Assembly (NCBI GenBank): GCA_031772625.1
Contig: CM062816.1
Location: 1,673,795,078 to 1,673,859,077 of the forward strand
DNA: 64,000 nt
DNA from: Pinus tabuliformis
Lineage: Eukaryota; Streptophyta; Pinopsida; Pinales; Pinaceae
Direction of reading: 5' to 3'
Part shown: piece after piece, positions 11,106-23,109 of the stretch
How positions within the stretch are numbered: position 1 is the first letter of the stretch
Layout: every line of letters starts with the position of its first letter
Made by a program: the position numbers and the translations under genes
Notes under the pieces: model-generated
The model's database searches: none
The model's input: only the letters and a program-made list of their open reading frames with translations
What the model was told of the DNA's origin: nothing

Positions 11106-13264
11106 AAATCATTTGTACATGGAAATTACATAAATAGTCAATGCTAATATTTCATACTAGAAGTACACAATCCAAAATATATGCTTAAATAGAATAATAC
11201 ATTACAAGTTTCCATTCTATTGAGTTTACCATACAATGAAACAATTATAAAAGGAAGGTAAGTGCAACCTGTGAAATCTCAGAATTTAAATAATAAGAAT
11301 TTCTATTATAAAAAATCATTTTAAAATCTAGTGCAAAGTGTGAGTGGTTACTATTCCACTTGGAAAGATAAGTAAATCAAAGAGTCATGGTGGTCCATTT
11401 AGAAACCTCTCAATGTTGAAATACTTGAATTACGCGAGGCATGACACTAATACATTAAATAATATAAAATGCCCAATACACAAAGGATACTAAAAACGAA
11501 AAACTAAAGGATAAATTTGAGTAAATGTACAAGTCCAAACTTGTACAATGAGGTTACCAGGAGTCAAGCTACATGAGACCAATATGGAAAACTTAGTTCA
11601 ATGAACATGAAATAGGGAAAAGTAGCCTCTACCTATAATAAGACAAACCAAAATTTGTTAGTAAATGAATAAAAAAATCAGTCAAAACATTAGGGGCACT
11701 GTGCCATAAGAAAGAGACGTGTTGTTTATACATGAGAAGAGAATGTTGTTAAGAGATCCATTTTAACCGACTGCAAAATGAAAAATTGCTAGATTATCCT
11801 TGGACGAATATAAAGAAATACGAAAACGTTTACTACCAATATCACTATGTTATACAGAGGTGAGTGTTAAACCCCAAGCACAATTTTTTTGGTAATCCTT
11901 AAAACCTTGGCAAGGGTTTAAACCCAATATTACAATTGCACAAGATGACCCAGTTCTAAGAAAATCTCAAAAAAATTAAATTATAAATGAAAGACTAGTA
12001 CAAGAATCATGAAAACCCCATAATGGTTTCAATTCAGAACCAGAAAAATTAGAGGGGAAATATATAATTTTTTCCCTAAGAATACCAATGGAAATAGAGT
12101 GAATTTAATCAAAGAAACGTAGTAGAAATTACCTAGAGTATTCATGGTGAAACTCGAGAAGGAACTCCATCTTTTTTTTATTACTTGTAAAGTGGTCACA
12201 GGGGAAATAAAATGGGAACCATATCCTTGTTGAAAGAAAGAATAAAGAAAAAACAATTTAAATCACAAAATTCAAAAACTTAAATGATAACATTATATGG
12301 AAAGTCTTGAAGGATAAACCCCTGTGGAAACCCCTAAGAGTCCATTAGAACATACCAACAACCACTTAGAAAAAATGAATAGAAACCATGAAAGGGGTCT
12401 CCACTGGTGTAGAAATCATTAATCATAACATGACTTGCAAAGGAAAAACACTGGAACAAATTAGAAAGCTACAATGGTGGACAAGAAAACCATAATTTAA
12501 AACCTTGGCTAAATAGAAAAGAGTGAAATGCATATCTTACGTTTGGTTCTCATTGTAATCATTTACATAGAGATGAAATATTGGAGTTGATGAGAGCAAT
12601 AGAAAGGCACAAATGTGTTATAGTCATAGATAACAACTTTATAAGAGTAAAGATTGAGGTTTGAAACCTCCACTCTTTTCTCCATATAGTAAAATGCTGG
12701 TAATGGCAGAAAGAGCGATAAAGGAAAATTAACAAAGAAAAGGGACACAAACCTAGTCATATTTTCTTCCCATGAGAGTTGGATTGCCTTGATTAATCAC
12801 CACTGTATAACATGAATGTCGTGTGATTAAGGTGTGTTGGCATGCACTTAAATTTCCAAGTGGAATTCACCACATGGGAATTGGGACCTAGAGGTTTATT
12901 CACCATGCGAGCATACCTATATGAGTGGCGTATGTATAATTTTCAAAACAAAAATAATATTTAACCTATTCCAAAGTATTTCTCTTCCACCATAATTTCA
13001 GATGGGGCCCCACACATATATCAATCCCTTTGTTGAAAGAAAGGGGGGGCATGCATAGATAATAATCCTTGTGCTAGGATTGGGGGAAAAACTCACAGTA
13101 TATAATATAAATAAGTAAACGAGCTTTACATGAATGAAATGGTGGCATAATGAAAACTATGAACCAACTTCATTCATAAGGAAACATGTATAGATATGAG
13201 TCATGGTGAGACAACGTCCTCCTATAATTATATAAATGAATTAAGTATGAATAAGATAAAAGAA
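11106..13264. other. Unit spacer S3, unit 1
   Basis: Repeated at 20,921-23,109, 29,096-31,219 and 48,190-52,084 (interrupted there by a solo LTR). It includes a short minus-strand open stretch (12,029-12,256; again at 21,841-22,035) rich in Phe, Ser and Leu, which I do not consider a gene. No recognised element. Confidence 0.5.
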
Positions 13265-13828
13265 TCGAGACTGTAGGTGCTTATAATAGAGTCAAATTCC
13301 ATTGCAAAAGGGTTAAGTGTAACTATCCAATTCATGAATTTAAAGAAGAAATGTGGTTAGTGTTCAAATTATATCATACAAATATGCATCATGATGATAA
13401 AAACATATAATGCAACTGTATTTATGTAGCTAAGTTTTTGTTTGTATGTGATTGAGGTACATTACACAGTCATCAATGTCATAATAAATGGAGTAAGATC
13501 ATAGAGGGAAATCTAGAGAAAATATCAAGAGAATTATGAGAAATATTAGAGAAAATTTAAGAGAAATGTTGTCAATTCAAGTGTAATGAGAATTTTTTAC
13601 CATGTGTCCAGGACTAATGAATGCTCTATGAAAACACAATAATCTATTTTTCCAGTATTTTCTATAGTGTTTGATGATATTTTAGCTGAGGCTAACATGT
13701 TCTTGGGAAACCCTAGCTGAGCAGTGTTGTTGGGATAACCTTTTATTCTCAAGATAGTATGTTAGAAGAATGGAACAAATATCAACAATGAAGAATTAAA
13801 TATGTTCTAGAATATAACTCCAACCATG
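13265..13828 (+). pseudogene. A-prime, unit 1: middle-domain fragment of an A-type paralogue
   Basis: From ~13,480 the + strand follows the middle of gene A: a VIINGVRS-like motif, a conserved ISS/NSS-V-MRIF-HV segment, then the NPS-AVLLG region. Gene A reads VDVIINGVRS, ISSLMNILGHVYRN, VFDEIAAQ and NPSPAVLLGYP. The 200 bases before this are conserved among the A-prime copies but not in A. The copy has stops and frame changes. It ends where a 179-bp LTR begins. Together with B, 1.1 kb downstream, it probably formed one gene. Confidence 0.55.
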
Positions 13829-14007
13829 TGTTAGGCATCAAAACCATCTTTGCAATTCTCTTAGTTTAGTTTCAGTTAGTCGAGTTTAGACGAGTTTCAC
13901 TCAAGTCATTTATTGCTGATGTTTCCAATCTTATCTTATTTAACTGATTTGTAATACTGAGAAGAGATATCCTCTTCTCCACGTTTTGTTCTCTTCAATT
14001 TTTCTCA
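13829..14007 (+). repeat. 179-bp LTR remnant, end of unit 1
   Basis: TG...CA sequence from TGTTAGGCATC to TTTTTCTCA, followed at once by a primer-site-like TGGTATTAGAGTG. The same 179-bp length is found at 23,678-23,856 and 31,787-31,965. No second LTR of this family was found, so only one end of the element survives. Confidence 0.65.
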
Positions 14008-14247
14008 TGGTATTAGAGTGTAGGCTGTGTAAAACTCTTTGAGAGCAGTAGCGAGAAGAGACCAGGTTCTCTTATGTCATTTATTAGCGATGTTTCCAAT
14101 CTAATCTTATTTAAGTAATTCATAATACTCAAAAGAACAATACTCTGCACCAAGTTTTGTTCTCTTTATTTTTTCTCATGGTATTAGAGTACAGGCTCCA
14201 TAAGACTCTTTGAGAGCAGTAGCGAGAAGGGGGCAGGTCACATAAGA
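13906..14247 (+). repeat. 171-bp tandem duplication of LTR end plus primer site
   Basis: The stretch starting TCATTTATTGCTGATG at 13,906 recurs at 14,077 (TCATTTATTAGCGATG), including the LTR end, the TGGTATTAGAG primer site and the GAGAGCAGTAGCGAGAAG string. Units 2-4 have a single copy, so the duplication is specific to this unit. Confidence 0.7.
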
Positions 14248-14940
14248 CTCCAAAGAAAGCAGTGTCTCAATTTTATATAGAAAACGTTGTGAGAAGAGGC
14301 TGAGGAGGAAGTACGAAAGCAACCTAAATTCTGCACATGTGAAGAACAAGAAGTGTGCCAATTACCCACCTTTAAAGCGAGCAAAGTATGTCATTTCCGT
14401 GCCCTAGAAAAAAAGAAAAAGCACAAACACCCTGTCAATTGAAGTAATGAACAAAATTATGAGGAGAACCTCTTGAGATCTAGGCAAAAGATGATAGTTT
14501 AAAGAAAAACCAAGGGACCAAATTTTTGTTAAGGTATGAAAGTTTGCTTTGGTACTCCACTAAGCAACAAACCATTCAATTTAAAAAGGACAAGTCTCAA
14601 GTCACACCTCAAACTTCATTTTATTTTCCAATTTTTTAAGTGGGCTTAAGTCAATAGTTCAATAGCTCTGCTTTTGTGATTTTTCAAAAAATCGTATATT
14701 CCTTTTAAGAAGAGAAGGACTTCATTAAAGTGGTGTTTTTCATTTAAATTAATATTCATGTAGGGTATTTTAATATTTTTTAAGAGAGGGGGTTTTCATT
14801 TTATAAAAAATTGGTTTTTTTTATTTAATGTTTCTTTTAAACAAGAATTTGAACTATAAAAAAAAGAGCGTTGTATTTAAAAATAAATAAATAAATTAAG
14901 ATTTGAAAATAAATTAAAAAAGGGGCATTGCTCCAATCAG
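14248..14940 (+). other. Interior remnant of the 179-bp-LTR element, then AT-rich spacer
   Basis: The first ~230 bases are conserved at 32,030-32,300 and 52,865-53,000, with a basic, Cys-containing reading (HVKNKKCANCPPLK). That would suit a gag-like leader but is too short to assign. From 14,600 it is AT-rich with homopolymer runs and holds no gene. Confidence 0.4.
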
Positions 14941-16008
14941 TGTTGTGGGTTGTGTTATTTTTGTGAAAGCTTTGTGAAATTGTCACCTTAGTAGAGAATG
15001 TTTTTAGAACCAAGGTTTCTCCAGAACATTTGTAGACTAGTTTTTTTGTGGAAGCCGTGGAAGCCAAGCCACATCAACACTTTTATCATAGTTAGTTGTA
15101 ATCTCTATAGTTTGATTTGCTTGTTGAGTAGTAGTGAGCCAACACTCAACAAATGGAAATGCCAATACGCTAAGAAAATCAAAGCAACAGAAAAACATGT
15201 TTGAAATTTCTATTGATGAAAAGAAGAAACAACTAGAAAGAATGAAGCAAAGGCAACCAAGGAGGCCTAAGATACGATTAAGAGGCGGTTTTTGCGTAAG
15301 GAGTAGTAATCTAGTTGAACATGAAGAATTTGGTGAATCCTACTATGCTCAGCCACAAGTGGATGATGAGTGAAGAATTTGTAGAAGTAGAAGAGAATGA
15401 GCACATATATATTTGTGAACACCATTGTGCACACATACACGTGGACACAAATTTGGTGATTCCAGCAAAAGAGCTTGTTGATGACAACTCAGTGATTCTA
15501 GCAATAGAGCTTGTTGATGAAAACCTGGTGATTCGAGCACCACAACTTGTGGCTAACGATTTGGTGAATCCAAAAATAGTGCTTTCTCATGACAGTGAAG
15601 CTGCCATTGGAAAAAATAATGCGATGGTGAATCCAACAATTAATATTGTTGATGTAAATTTTGATGCAAATTTGTTGAGTAAAGATGAGTGGTTGCAGAT
15701 GATGAAACAAAAACATTATACTGACATGATGCTATTTGGTGACATAATCCCACTGAAATCTGAAAACCAAGTGGAAAGCAACTTGTCAGCACAAATTAGT
15801 ATAGAAGTGGAAGAGAAAAAGACAGAAACAGAGACACAGATTGAGGTAGAGGCCCCATTTGTGTAAACAAGTGTTAAATAGTTGACTTTTTTCATACAAA
15901 ATCACAAGAGATGGATTGACCATTAATGAAGCCATGAGAAGGAAAAAAGTTATATAATTTCATGTTGAGTTTCTCAACAAATTTGTTAGTGGTGGAACGT
16001 GCAATTGA
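14941..16008 (+). pseudogene. B module, unit 2 (acidic-repeat protein with A-type C-terminus, damaged)
   Basis: The reading starts with a basic segment (IDEKKKQLERMKQRQPRRPK, 15,210-15,275), then an acidic stretch with three ~36-bp repeats (variants of ELVDDNLVI.A, 15,465-15,580), then LSKDEWLQMMKQKH and DMMLFGDIIPL, and a Glu/Thr-rich tail. The A-type C-terminal ~50 codons and TGA (16,006-16,008) lie in another frame. All B copies share a stop after PQVDDE (~15,370), so the basic and acidic parts may be separate exons. No known family recognised; nuclear localisation through the basic patch is only a guess. Confidence 0.5.
15465..15590 (+). repeat. ~36-bp coding repeats in B, unit 2
   Basis: Three imperfect copies begin GAGCTTGTTGATGAC, GAGCTTGTTGATGAA and CAACTTGTGGCTAAC. 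Each is followed by a TTGGTGATTC-like string, giving a ~12-residue acidic period. The same array is seen at 33,225-33,340 and 58,345-58,465. Confidence 0.65.
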
Positions 16009-16633
16009 ATGAATAATTTTTACATAAATATCATTTGCATTGTTCCTACAGAAATGCTATTTGGTAATTTTCATTCGAGCTAGTATTACCGAAGATATAT
16101 TTCTCAATTTTATGAACACTAGATGCTTATGCAAAATATTTGAATATTGTTTTGAGATCATCCATTTCTTAATCTATTTTATGATGAGTTGAATGTAATC
16201 ATTGTTCCCCTAAAGGAAATATTTCAATGGGTATCTATGAAAAATTTGAGACAAACACGCAAAAAAGGACACTATAGTTAACTATTATTGGTTTATATTT
16301 TTTAATTAAAAACATTGTAATTTGAAATAACCTCTATGCTTCTACATAACATTTTAGGTATATGTTTTTGTTTACATTTAACCAATTATCAAAAGTATAA
16401 GATTTTATTTTAAAATTAAAAAATAGTTATAATCAAATAGTGTTTTGAAGAAGTTAATAAACTTCATAATAATAACAATAATAATAATAATATACTCTAT
16501 ATATATATATATAGATATAACTTTTAACACAAATTTAATATACAAACATTAAAAAATGTTTTACATAAAACAAAATCATATTTTGTTTGCAGCATTGAAC
16601 TTTAATTCAATATTTAAAATATAAAAATATGTT

Positions 16634-16640
<7 letters not shown>

Positions 16641-16679
<39 letters not shown>
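16641..16679. repeat. (TA)n microsatellite
   Basis: About 19 uninterrupted TA units. A shorter run sits at the equivalent place in unit 4 (~34,387-34,408). Confidence 0.9.
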
Positions 16680-16683
<4 letters not shown>

Positions 16684-16716
16684 GATATTTAAAAAAAAAC
16701 TTAAAAACAAATTTAA

Positions 16717-16844
16717 AATTAAATTTTAAAAAATAATATCAAAGGAACTTTGTATTTATATGTTATTATATATTTAATTAAATTAAATTTTAAAAAATAA
16801 TATCAAAGGAACTTTGTATTTATATGTTATTATATATTTAATTA
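16717..16844. repeat. 64-bp perfect tandem duplication
   Basis: Two copies of a 64-bp AT-rich segment beginning AATTAAATTTTAAAAAATAA, at 16,717 and 16,781. Units 4 and 5 have one copy, and the copies look identical, so the duplication is recent. Confidence 0.85.
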
Positions 16845-16870
16845 TGTTTTCAATAGTGTAAGAAATGAAG

Positions 16871-18050
16871 ACATTTAAAAGGAACTTGCTATTATATGTT
16901 TACGTTTTGTGCAGGGTGATCTCCCAATTCACTTTGACGCTTGTTTGTTGTTTTGCTCATAATAATTATTTACTTATCAAAATAAAATTGAAATTATCAT
17001 AGTAATTGAGTGGTTTAATGATAATTCTGTAATTAATATATTTAATTATGTTATTAATATATTTTATTTTATAGTTGTAAGAGGTATTATTATATGGACT
17101 AGTCATTTATTTTTAAATCATTCATATCCTATAGTTGAGCCTTTTAATGCAACCAAGTCTACCTAAATCTATTAAGTTGTCCTATATTTGCAAGTCTATA
17201 CATCTAAATCAACCTGAGTTGATGAAATAATTTCATGAATTCATCTCAAATGTGCATAACATATATGACTACTTCCAATTCCATCTCACTTTAAGTACAT
17301 CTTGTTCACCCCCATATATTTCCAACTATGACTAAACTATCTAAGTCATCCTAATGGCACCCAACAATTCACCCAAGTGCGATGTGTACATATGGATGTG
17401 TGCCCAAGGTGTATGAACTAATTTTGATGCATGGATATCTATGCTAGAAAACATGTTTGTCATGGGTTGCAATACTAAAATGGATGTGTCAATTTACCTA
17501 ACTTTGTTACTACATATAGTCCAAGCACCCAAACTAGTGAGCCTTCTATCCCAACCTAGTCCAAGCACCCAAACTAGTGAACCTTCTATCCCAACCTTGT
17601 CCATCACGGGAAGTGTTTGTTTGAGTATGAGCTTACTCCATGAGCCCTTCTCCTTGTTGGTCAATAACTTATCATGTTAATTTATAAGAAGAGTTTTAAC
17701 GGTAAAAAATAAATTCAATATATTGTAAATATTGAGGCGTGAGTGATGTGGGATATTAGTGAATTTATAAGTCTAAAAATATATTAAGAAAGAGTTTCAG
17801 AAAAATATTTTAAAAGTTGTCTAATGAAATTAAAGATATCTTTAATATCTCACATATACATGTCATAAGTTTATTGCACAAAAAAACCATAAACCACTGG
17901 TGACAACCTCATTTGCCTTTATTCACAGAGTTCCCCTCCATTCTTTTCTTATTATATACCAATAATATAAGCTCACTTAATTTGTCTATGTTATGCCTTA
18001 GATGAGTCAAGCTACACAAAACTAAGTCTTATAACCATCATTCTTCGACC
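16871..18050 (+). other. Conserved inter-gene segment upstream of gene A, unit 2
   Basis: Repeated at 40,512-41,705 and 59,640-60,600. It contains a ~350-bp stretch (17,350-17,690) that is open on both strands in unit 4. Around 17,520-17,600 a ~44-bp piece is duplicated (CCAAGCACCCAAACTAGTGA). It is regulatory or an unrecognised gene fragment. Confidence 0.4.
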
Positions 18051-18404
18051 ATGTCCTTCAATACGAATGAATTACCAAAATGGTGATGCAACAAGATGTC
18101 CTTCAATACTAAAGAAAGTCAATTAGCTACTTTCGTTCTCCAACGAGGTTTGGACATACTGAAGGAGCATGTTCATATGTTTGAACGTTTGAATGAAACC
18201 CAGCATAAAGATGAGGAGGAGATGGAATATCAGAAGTTTGGAGGCCCCATATATGGAAACGACTGCGAAATGGTTGATCGTTTTCATTACAGACTTGCAA
18301 AAGATGGATTGGCCATCATCAAAGCCATAAACAAGAAACAAGTTATATCGCTGGATGTCGAAGTTCTCCGAAAATTCATTAGTGGACTGATCTGCAAATA
18401 AATG
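18051..18404 (+). pseudogene. Gene A, unit 2: C-terminal part only
   Basis: The open frame 18,096-18,401 carries the last ~95 residues of A (SQLATFVLQRG, FERLNETQ, DEEEMEYQKFGGPIYGN, RKFISGLICK). Upstream, the promoter-proximal sequence and the first ~1.1 kb of the gene are missing. The string ATGTCCTTCAATAC occurs on both sides of the join (18,051 and 18,096), a sign of template switching or microhomology repair. The ATG is fortuitous. Confidence 0.6.
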
Positions 18405-18655
18405 ATTTTTTTTTACAGAAATGGTATTTCGCAATTTTTACCAACGGCATCTTCCTCATTTTTGTGAACGATGTTTACTTGTGCAAACCTTTTGAATATT
18501 GTTCTTAGATGCCTGATATTGTGAATTTTAAGTCTTTGTCTTAGAACTATTAATTTTTTTTGTTGACATGGTTTTTGTCGTGAGATTTCCACCTTTCGTA
18601 TCCATTGATTTTCCATTAATTACTATTAAAACATATGAAACTTTTGTGAGCGATT
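18405..18655 (+). other. 3' flank of gene A, unit 2
   Basis: The conserved 3' untranslated-like sequence (ATGGTATTTCGCAATTTTTACC..., GTCGTGAGATTTCCACC) is shared by the A copies of units 2-5. In its first part it is also shared with the B copies. Confidence 0.5.
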
Positions 18656-18659
18656 ATTT

Positions 18660-19108
18660 AGTATAAAAAAGGTGGTTTCGAGATAATATTTAAAATATTT
18701 TTGAGGAAAAATAAGTCTAGTTAGTAGTTACACAGTATAACAAAAAGGGCTTTTAAGACAATATTTAATAAAAATGGTGTATTGTCTTAAATATTGCTTT
18801 TAAGTCTCAAATCATTGTCTTATGTATAACATGAGAATTATTGTTTCTTAGGAGACAATTTCATTTTTTTTCTAGAGTCAATACTTACCTTTAAAGACAC
18901 ATATCGCCTTTATAAAGACAATACCTCTTTAATCCTAGCTGGTGTCTCTCTTGAGACATAAATTGGATTTAAAGACAATAAAATATTATTTTTGTCTCTT
19001 TATAGACTATAAAACAATGAATCTAGAAAAATATCTCACCATTGAAATAAATTAATATAAAATGTATTTAATTAGAAATAAACTATACATCATTGATTAA
19101 TTTAGGTT
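18660..19108 (+). repeat. CACTA-like terminus and subterminal repeats, unit 2
   Basis: Two terminus-like strings (GTATAAAAAAGGTGGTTT and CAGTATAACAAAAAGGGC) are each followed by AAGA(C/T)AATATTTAA. A run of direct and inverted AAGACAAT motifs comes next. In unit 4 the outer end reads CACTATAAGAAAAAGGGG, like the ends of En/Spm (CACTA) transposons. No opposite terminus was found. Confidence 0.4.
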
Positions 19109-19149
19109 AGGGCACAATGGAAAGTGCTCAACCATTGAGCTAGCACTGT
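19109..19149 (-). pseudogene. tRNA-like sequence, truncated, unit 2
   Basis: The minus strand keeps an A-box (TAGCTCAATGG) and both acceptor-like ends but has lost the anticodon and T arms that units 3 and 4 retain. Confidence 0.35.
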
Positions 19150-20756
19150 TTAAAGAATTATGTGAGGAGTTATCACAATCCTTGAAATTGCATATATAGG
19201 AAGTTTTAAAAAAAAAAAGATGAGGAAGCATTTACCATCATAATTAGTAAGCTAATTAAAAAATGCTCATTCATTTACATGAACACATGGAAAGGCAACC
19301 ACACCAACTGGACCAATACTAACTTCCCTAGACTCAACACAATAGCTTCCATGGAATTCCAAATCTACAATAAAACCATAGGCAAAAAAATACCAATTTG
19401 CTAGGACAAGCCAAGTACCAACACTTCAACTTATCAATATCAGATAGAACCTTAGATATCTACCATTGTGCCAACAAGAAGATATATAAGTGAACTAATT
19501 ATATTCATAGAATAATGCACTAGTATGCCAGAAACACCATTAGACTAGAGTTATGACACACACAAAACAAAAATTAATCTTCAACTACTCAAAGATTGCC
19601 ACAAAGTTGGACAGATTGATGACAGTGAGTTTTCAAGATTCTTCAAGAAGCATGAAGAGGTTCATTTAATTCACCTCAAATTTCAAATATATTGGTTTCC
19701 ATCATGAGAGCAGAATAAACCTTAGCTTCACAAAAAATGTTTTTATCTATTTTCAGAATGATAACATCCCACTGAAAATATTTCAGGATTTTAGAAGCAA
19801 CCTTCAGGAACCAATGATTAAATATTTTCTTGGAGACCTAGCGCTATATTGACACCGATTTGGGTAAAAGGTTTTCAAACATCACCAAAACCATCAAGGA
19901 ACATTTACAAGACCTCTGTCCTTTTGGTAGGAAACATTTAAGCAACCATGGATATATACTAAGTCTCCCACATTCTTAGGGAAATCTCTTTACAAAAATG
20001 ACTCGAGAAATGAAGGGTACATCCCATGGGAGTGTGTATGAGTTCCAAGATAACATTAAGAAAAATGAGATAGAACTGCTTTTGAGTATATGGGTTTCCC
20101 TTTCTCTTATGCTGAGAATACTAATGCTACAATTAGATATTTGTTATAGATTTTTCACCTTCACATAGTTTTTTGTTGAAACTATTTATGCCTTGAACAA
20201 TTGCAAGAAAACTGGTCAAAACTATTTATTCCGTGCATAATTGAAAGAAAATACAGATGTCAAAAAATAAGATATAAGCTAAAAATTTGCATTTCTAAGG
20301 GAGTGAAGTAATGACCTTTCCATCATTTAGTGTGTCGTAACCTGAACATAATTTTAAAGTTTCCTTCTTTCTACAAATATGTTATGGACCCAATACTATT
20401 GTGAGTTTTTTATCCATCTAAAGTAATTGAGAAGTGAATGAAGCTAATAATATTACAAAATACTTTTACACTTCCATGATGGGTGGGCTAATACAAAAAT
20501 TTTCTTAATTGTTAAGCTTTTCTCGGTTTCAAGTCAAATTTTAATGTAACCTGTTCTCAATAGATACATATCTACACACCATAGGTAGCCTCTCGCATGT
20601 AACAGAATACATACATACCTAGACATTGTAGAAAACCTGTTAGGCCTCGAATATTCCATTTATCCACAGTACAACACCATTATTCATAGCCTAAATTTCT
20701 ATACTTCTACACTCATTTCATATCATAATTCCACAACTTGCTACTAATTCATATCC
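19150..20756 (+). other. Unit spacer S1, unit 2
   Basis: Matches 7,196-8,775 over its full length. It ends abruptly at ATTCATATCC (~20,756), where it jumps into the old gypsy LTR. Remnant C and spacer S2, about 2.1 kb, are missing from this unit. Confidence 0.55.
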
Positions 20757-20925
20757 TCCTTTCTATATATAGGAGTCTAAGGGGTCACAATATAATTGAA
20801 GCTGACATAACAATAATAATATAAAGGCATAAAAATAATAATATTGGGCTTCTATGGGGCACAATAATAACAATATGGGGACAATAGGGGCACAAAAATA
20901 CCAATAAGGGCTACAATGAGATCAT
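20757..20925 (-). repeat. Old gypsy-family LTR remnant, unit 2 (partial)
   Basis: Carries the second half of the LTR remnant seen in units 1, 3 and 4, from TCCTTTCTATATATAGGAG to CAATAAGGGCTACA. Confidence 0.7.
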
Positions 20926-23109
20926 TGGTACATTGAAATTACATAAATAGTCAATGTTAATACTTTGTATTTGTAATAGACAATTAAAATCTATTCTTAA
21001 ATAGAATAATACATTACAACTTTCCATTCTATTCAGTTTACCATACAATGAAACAATTATAAAAGGAATGTAAGAGCAACTTGTCAAATCTGAGAATTGA
21101 AATAATAAGAATTTCTATTATAAAAAATCATTTTAAAATCTAGTGCAAAGTGTGAGTGGCTATTATTCCACTTGGCAATTGAAGTAAACCAAAGAATCAT
21201 GATGGTCCATTTAGAAACCTCTCAATGTTGAAATACTTGAACTATGCCATGCATGGCTCTAATACATTAAATAATATAAAATGCCCAATACACGAAGGAT
21301 ACTAAAAACCAAAAACTAAAGGATAAATTTGACTAAATGTAAATGTCCCAACTTCTACAATGAGGTTACCATGAGTCAAGTTGCATAAGACCAGTATGGA
21401 AAACTTAGTTCAATGAACAAGAAATAAGGAAAAGTAGCCGCTACCTATAATAAGACAAACCATAATTTGTTAGTAAATGAATAAAAAAATCGATGAAAAC
21501 ATTAGGGACATTGTGCCATAAGAAAGAGTAGTGTCATTTATAAATGAGAAGAGAATGTTGTTAAGAGATCCATCTTGACCAACTGCAAAAGGAAAAATTG
21601 CTAGATTATTCTTGGACCAATCTAAAGAAATAAGAAAAATTTTAGTACCAATATCACTATGTTATACAGAGGTGAGGGTTAAACCCCAAGCACAATTTTT
21701 TGGGTAATCCTTAAAACCTTGGCAAGGGTTTAAACCCAATATTACAATTGGACAAGATGACCCAGTTCTAAGCAAATCTCAAAAAAAATAAATTATAAAT
21801 TAAAAACTAGTACAAGAATTATGAAAACCCCATAAGAGTTTCAATTTGGAACCATAAAACTTAGAGGGGAAATCTGTAATTTTTTCCCTAAGAATACCAA
21901 TGGAAATAGAATGAATTTAATCAAAGAAATGTAGCAGAAATTACCTAGAGTATTCACGGTGAAACTTGAGAAGGAACTCCACCCTTTTTTTATTACTTGT
22001 AAAGTGGTCACACGGGAAATAAAAATTAGAACCATAACCTTGTTGAAAGAAGGAATAAAGAAAAAACAATTTAAATCACAAAATTCAAAAACTTAAAAGA
22101 TAACATTCTACGGAAAGTCTTGAAGGGTAAACCCCTGTGGAAACCCCTCAGACTCCACTAGAACTTATGAACAACCACCTAGAAAAAATGAATAGAAACC
22201 ATGAAAAGGGTCTCCATTGGTGTAGAAATCATTAACCATAATATGACTTGCAAAGGAAAAACACTCGAACAAATCAGAAAGCTACAATGGTGAACAAGAA
22301 AACCATAATTTAAAACCTTGGCTAAATGGAAAAGAGTGAAATGCATATCTTACGTTTGGTTCTCATTGTAATAAATTGCATGGAGATGAAAAATCGCAAT
22401 TGACAAGAGCAACAGAAGGCCACAAATGTCTTGTTGTCCTACATAACACATTTATAAGACTAAAGGTTGAGGTTTGAAACCTCCACTCTTTTCGTCATAT
22501 AGTAAAATGCTGGTAGTGGAAGAAAGAGCGATAAAGGAAAATTAACGAATAAAAGGGACACAACCCTAATCGTATTACCTTAAAGCCATGACCGTTGGAT
22601 TGCCTTGATTAATCACCACTGTAGAACATGAATGTTGTGTGATTAAGGTGTGTTGGCATGCACTTAAATTTCCAAGTGGAATGCGCCACATGGGAATTGG
22701 GACGTAGAGGTTTATTCACCATGCGAGCATACCTATATGAGTGGTGTATGTATAATTTTCAAAACAAATAATATGTAACCTATTCCAAAGTGTTTCCCTT
22801 CCACCATAATTTCAAATGGGGCCCCACACATATATCAATGCCTTTGAAGAAAGGGGGGCATGCATAGATAATAATCATGGTGCTAGGATTGGGGGAAAAC
22901 CTCACAGTATATAATATAAATAAGTAAACGAGCTTTACATGAATGAAATGATGGCACAATGAAAACTATGAACCAACTTCATTCATAAGGAAACATGTAT
23001 AGTTATGAGGTATGGTGAGACAAGGTCCTCCTAGCATATTTATGGTCGTTATAATTAAATATATATGGAACTCAAATTATATAAATGAATTAAGTTTGAA
23101 TAAGATAAA
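20926..23109. other. Unit spacer S3, unit 2
   Basis: Nearly colinear with 11,106-13,264. No gene recognised. Confidence 0.5.

Larger units (their letters stand above)
16009..16870. other. AT-rich 3' spacer of B, unit 2
   Basis: Begins with ~330 bases homologous to the 3' flank of gene A (GGTAATTTTCATTCGAG..., TTTGAATATTGTTTT), then becomes extremely AT-rich with microsatellites. No gene. Confidence 0.6.

Noticed and set aside
12029-12256. Minus-strand Phe/Ser/Leu-rich frame in spacer S3
   Set aside because: Similar frames exist at 21,841 but are shortened by stops. The composition reflects purine-rich runs on the + strand rather than a protein.
18123-18434. Minus-strand frame opposite the C-terminal part of gene A (also at 24,028 and 61,715)
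   Set aside because: The + strand reading aligns with A and B copies and ends at a shared stop; the antisense reading only mirrors it.
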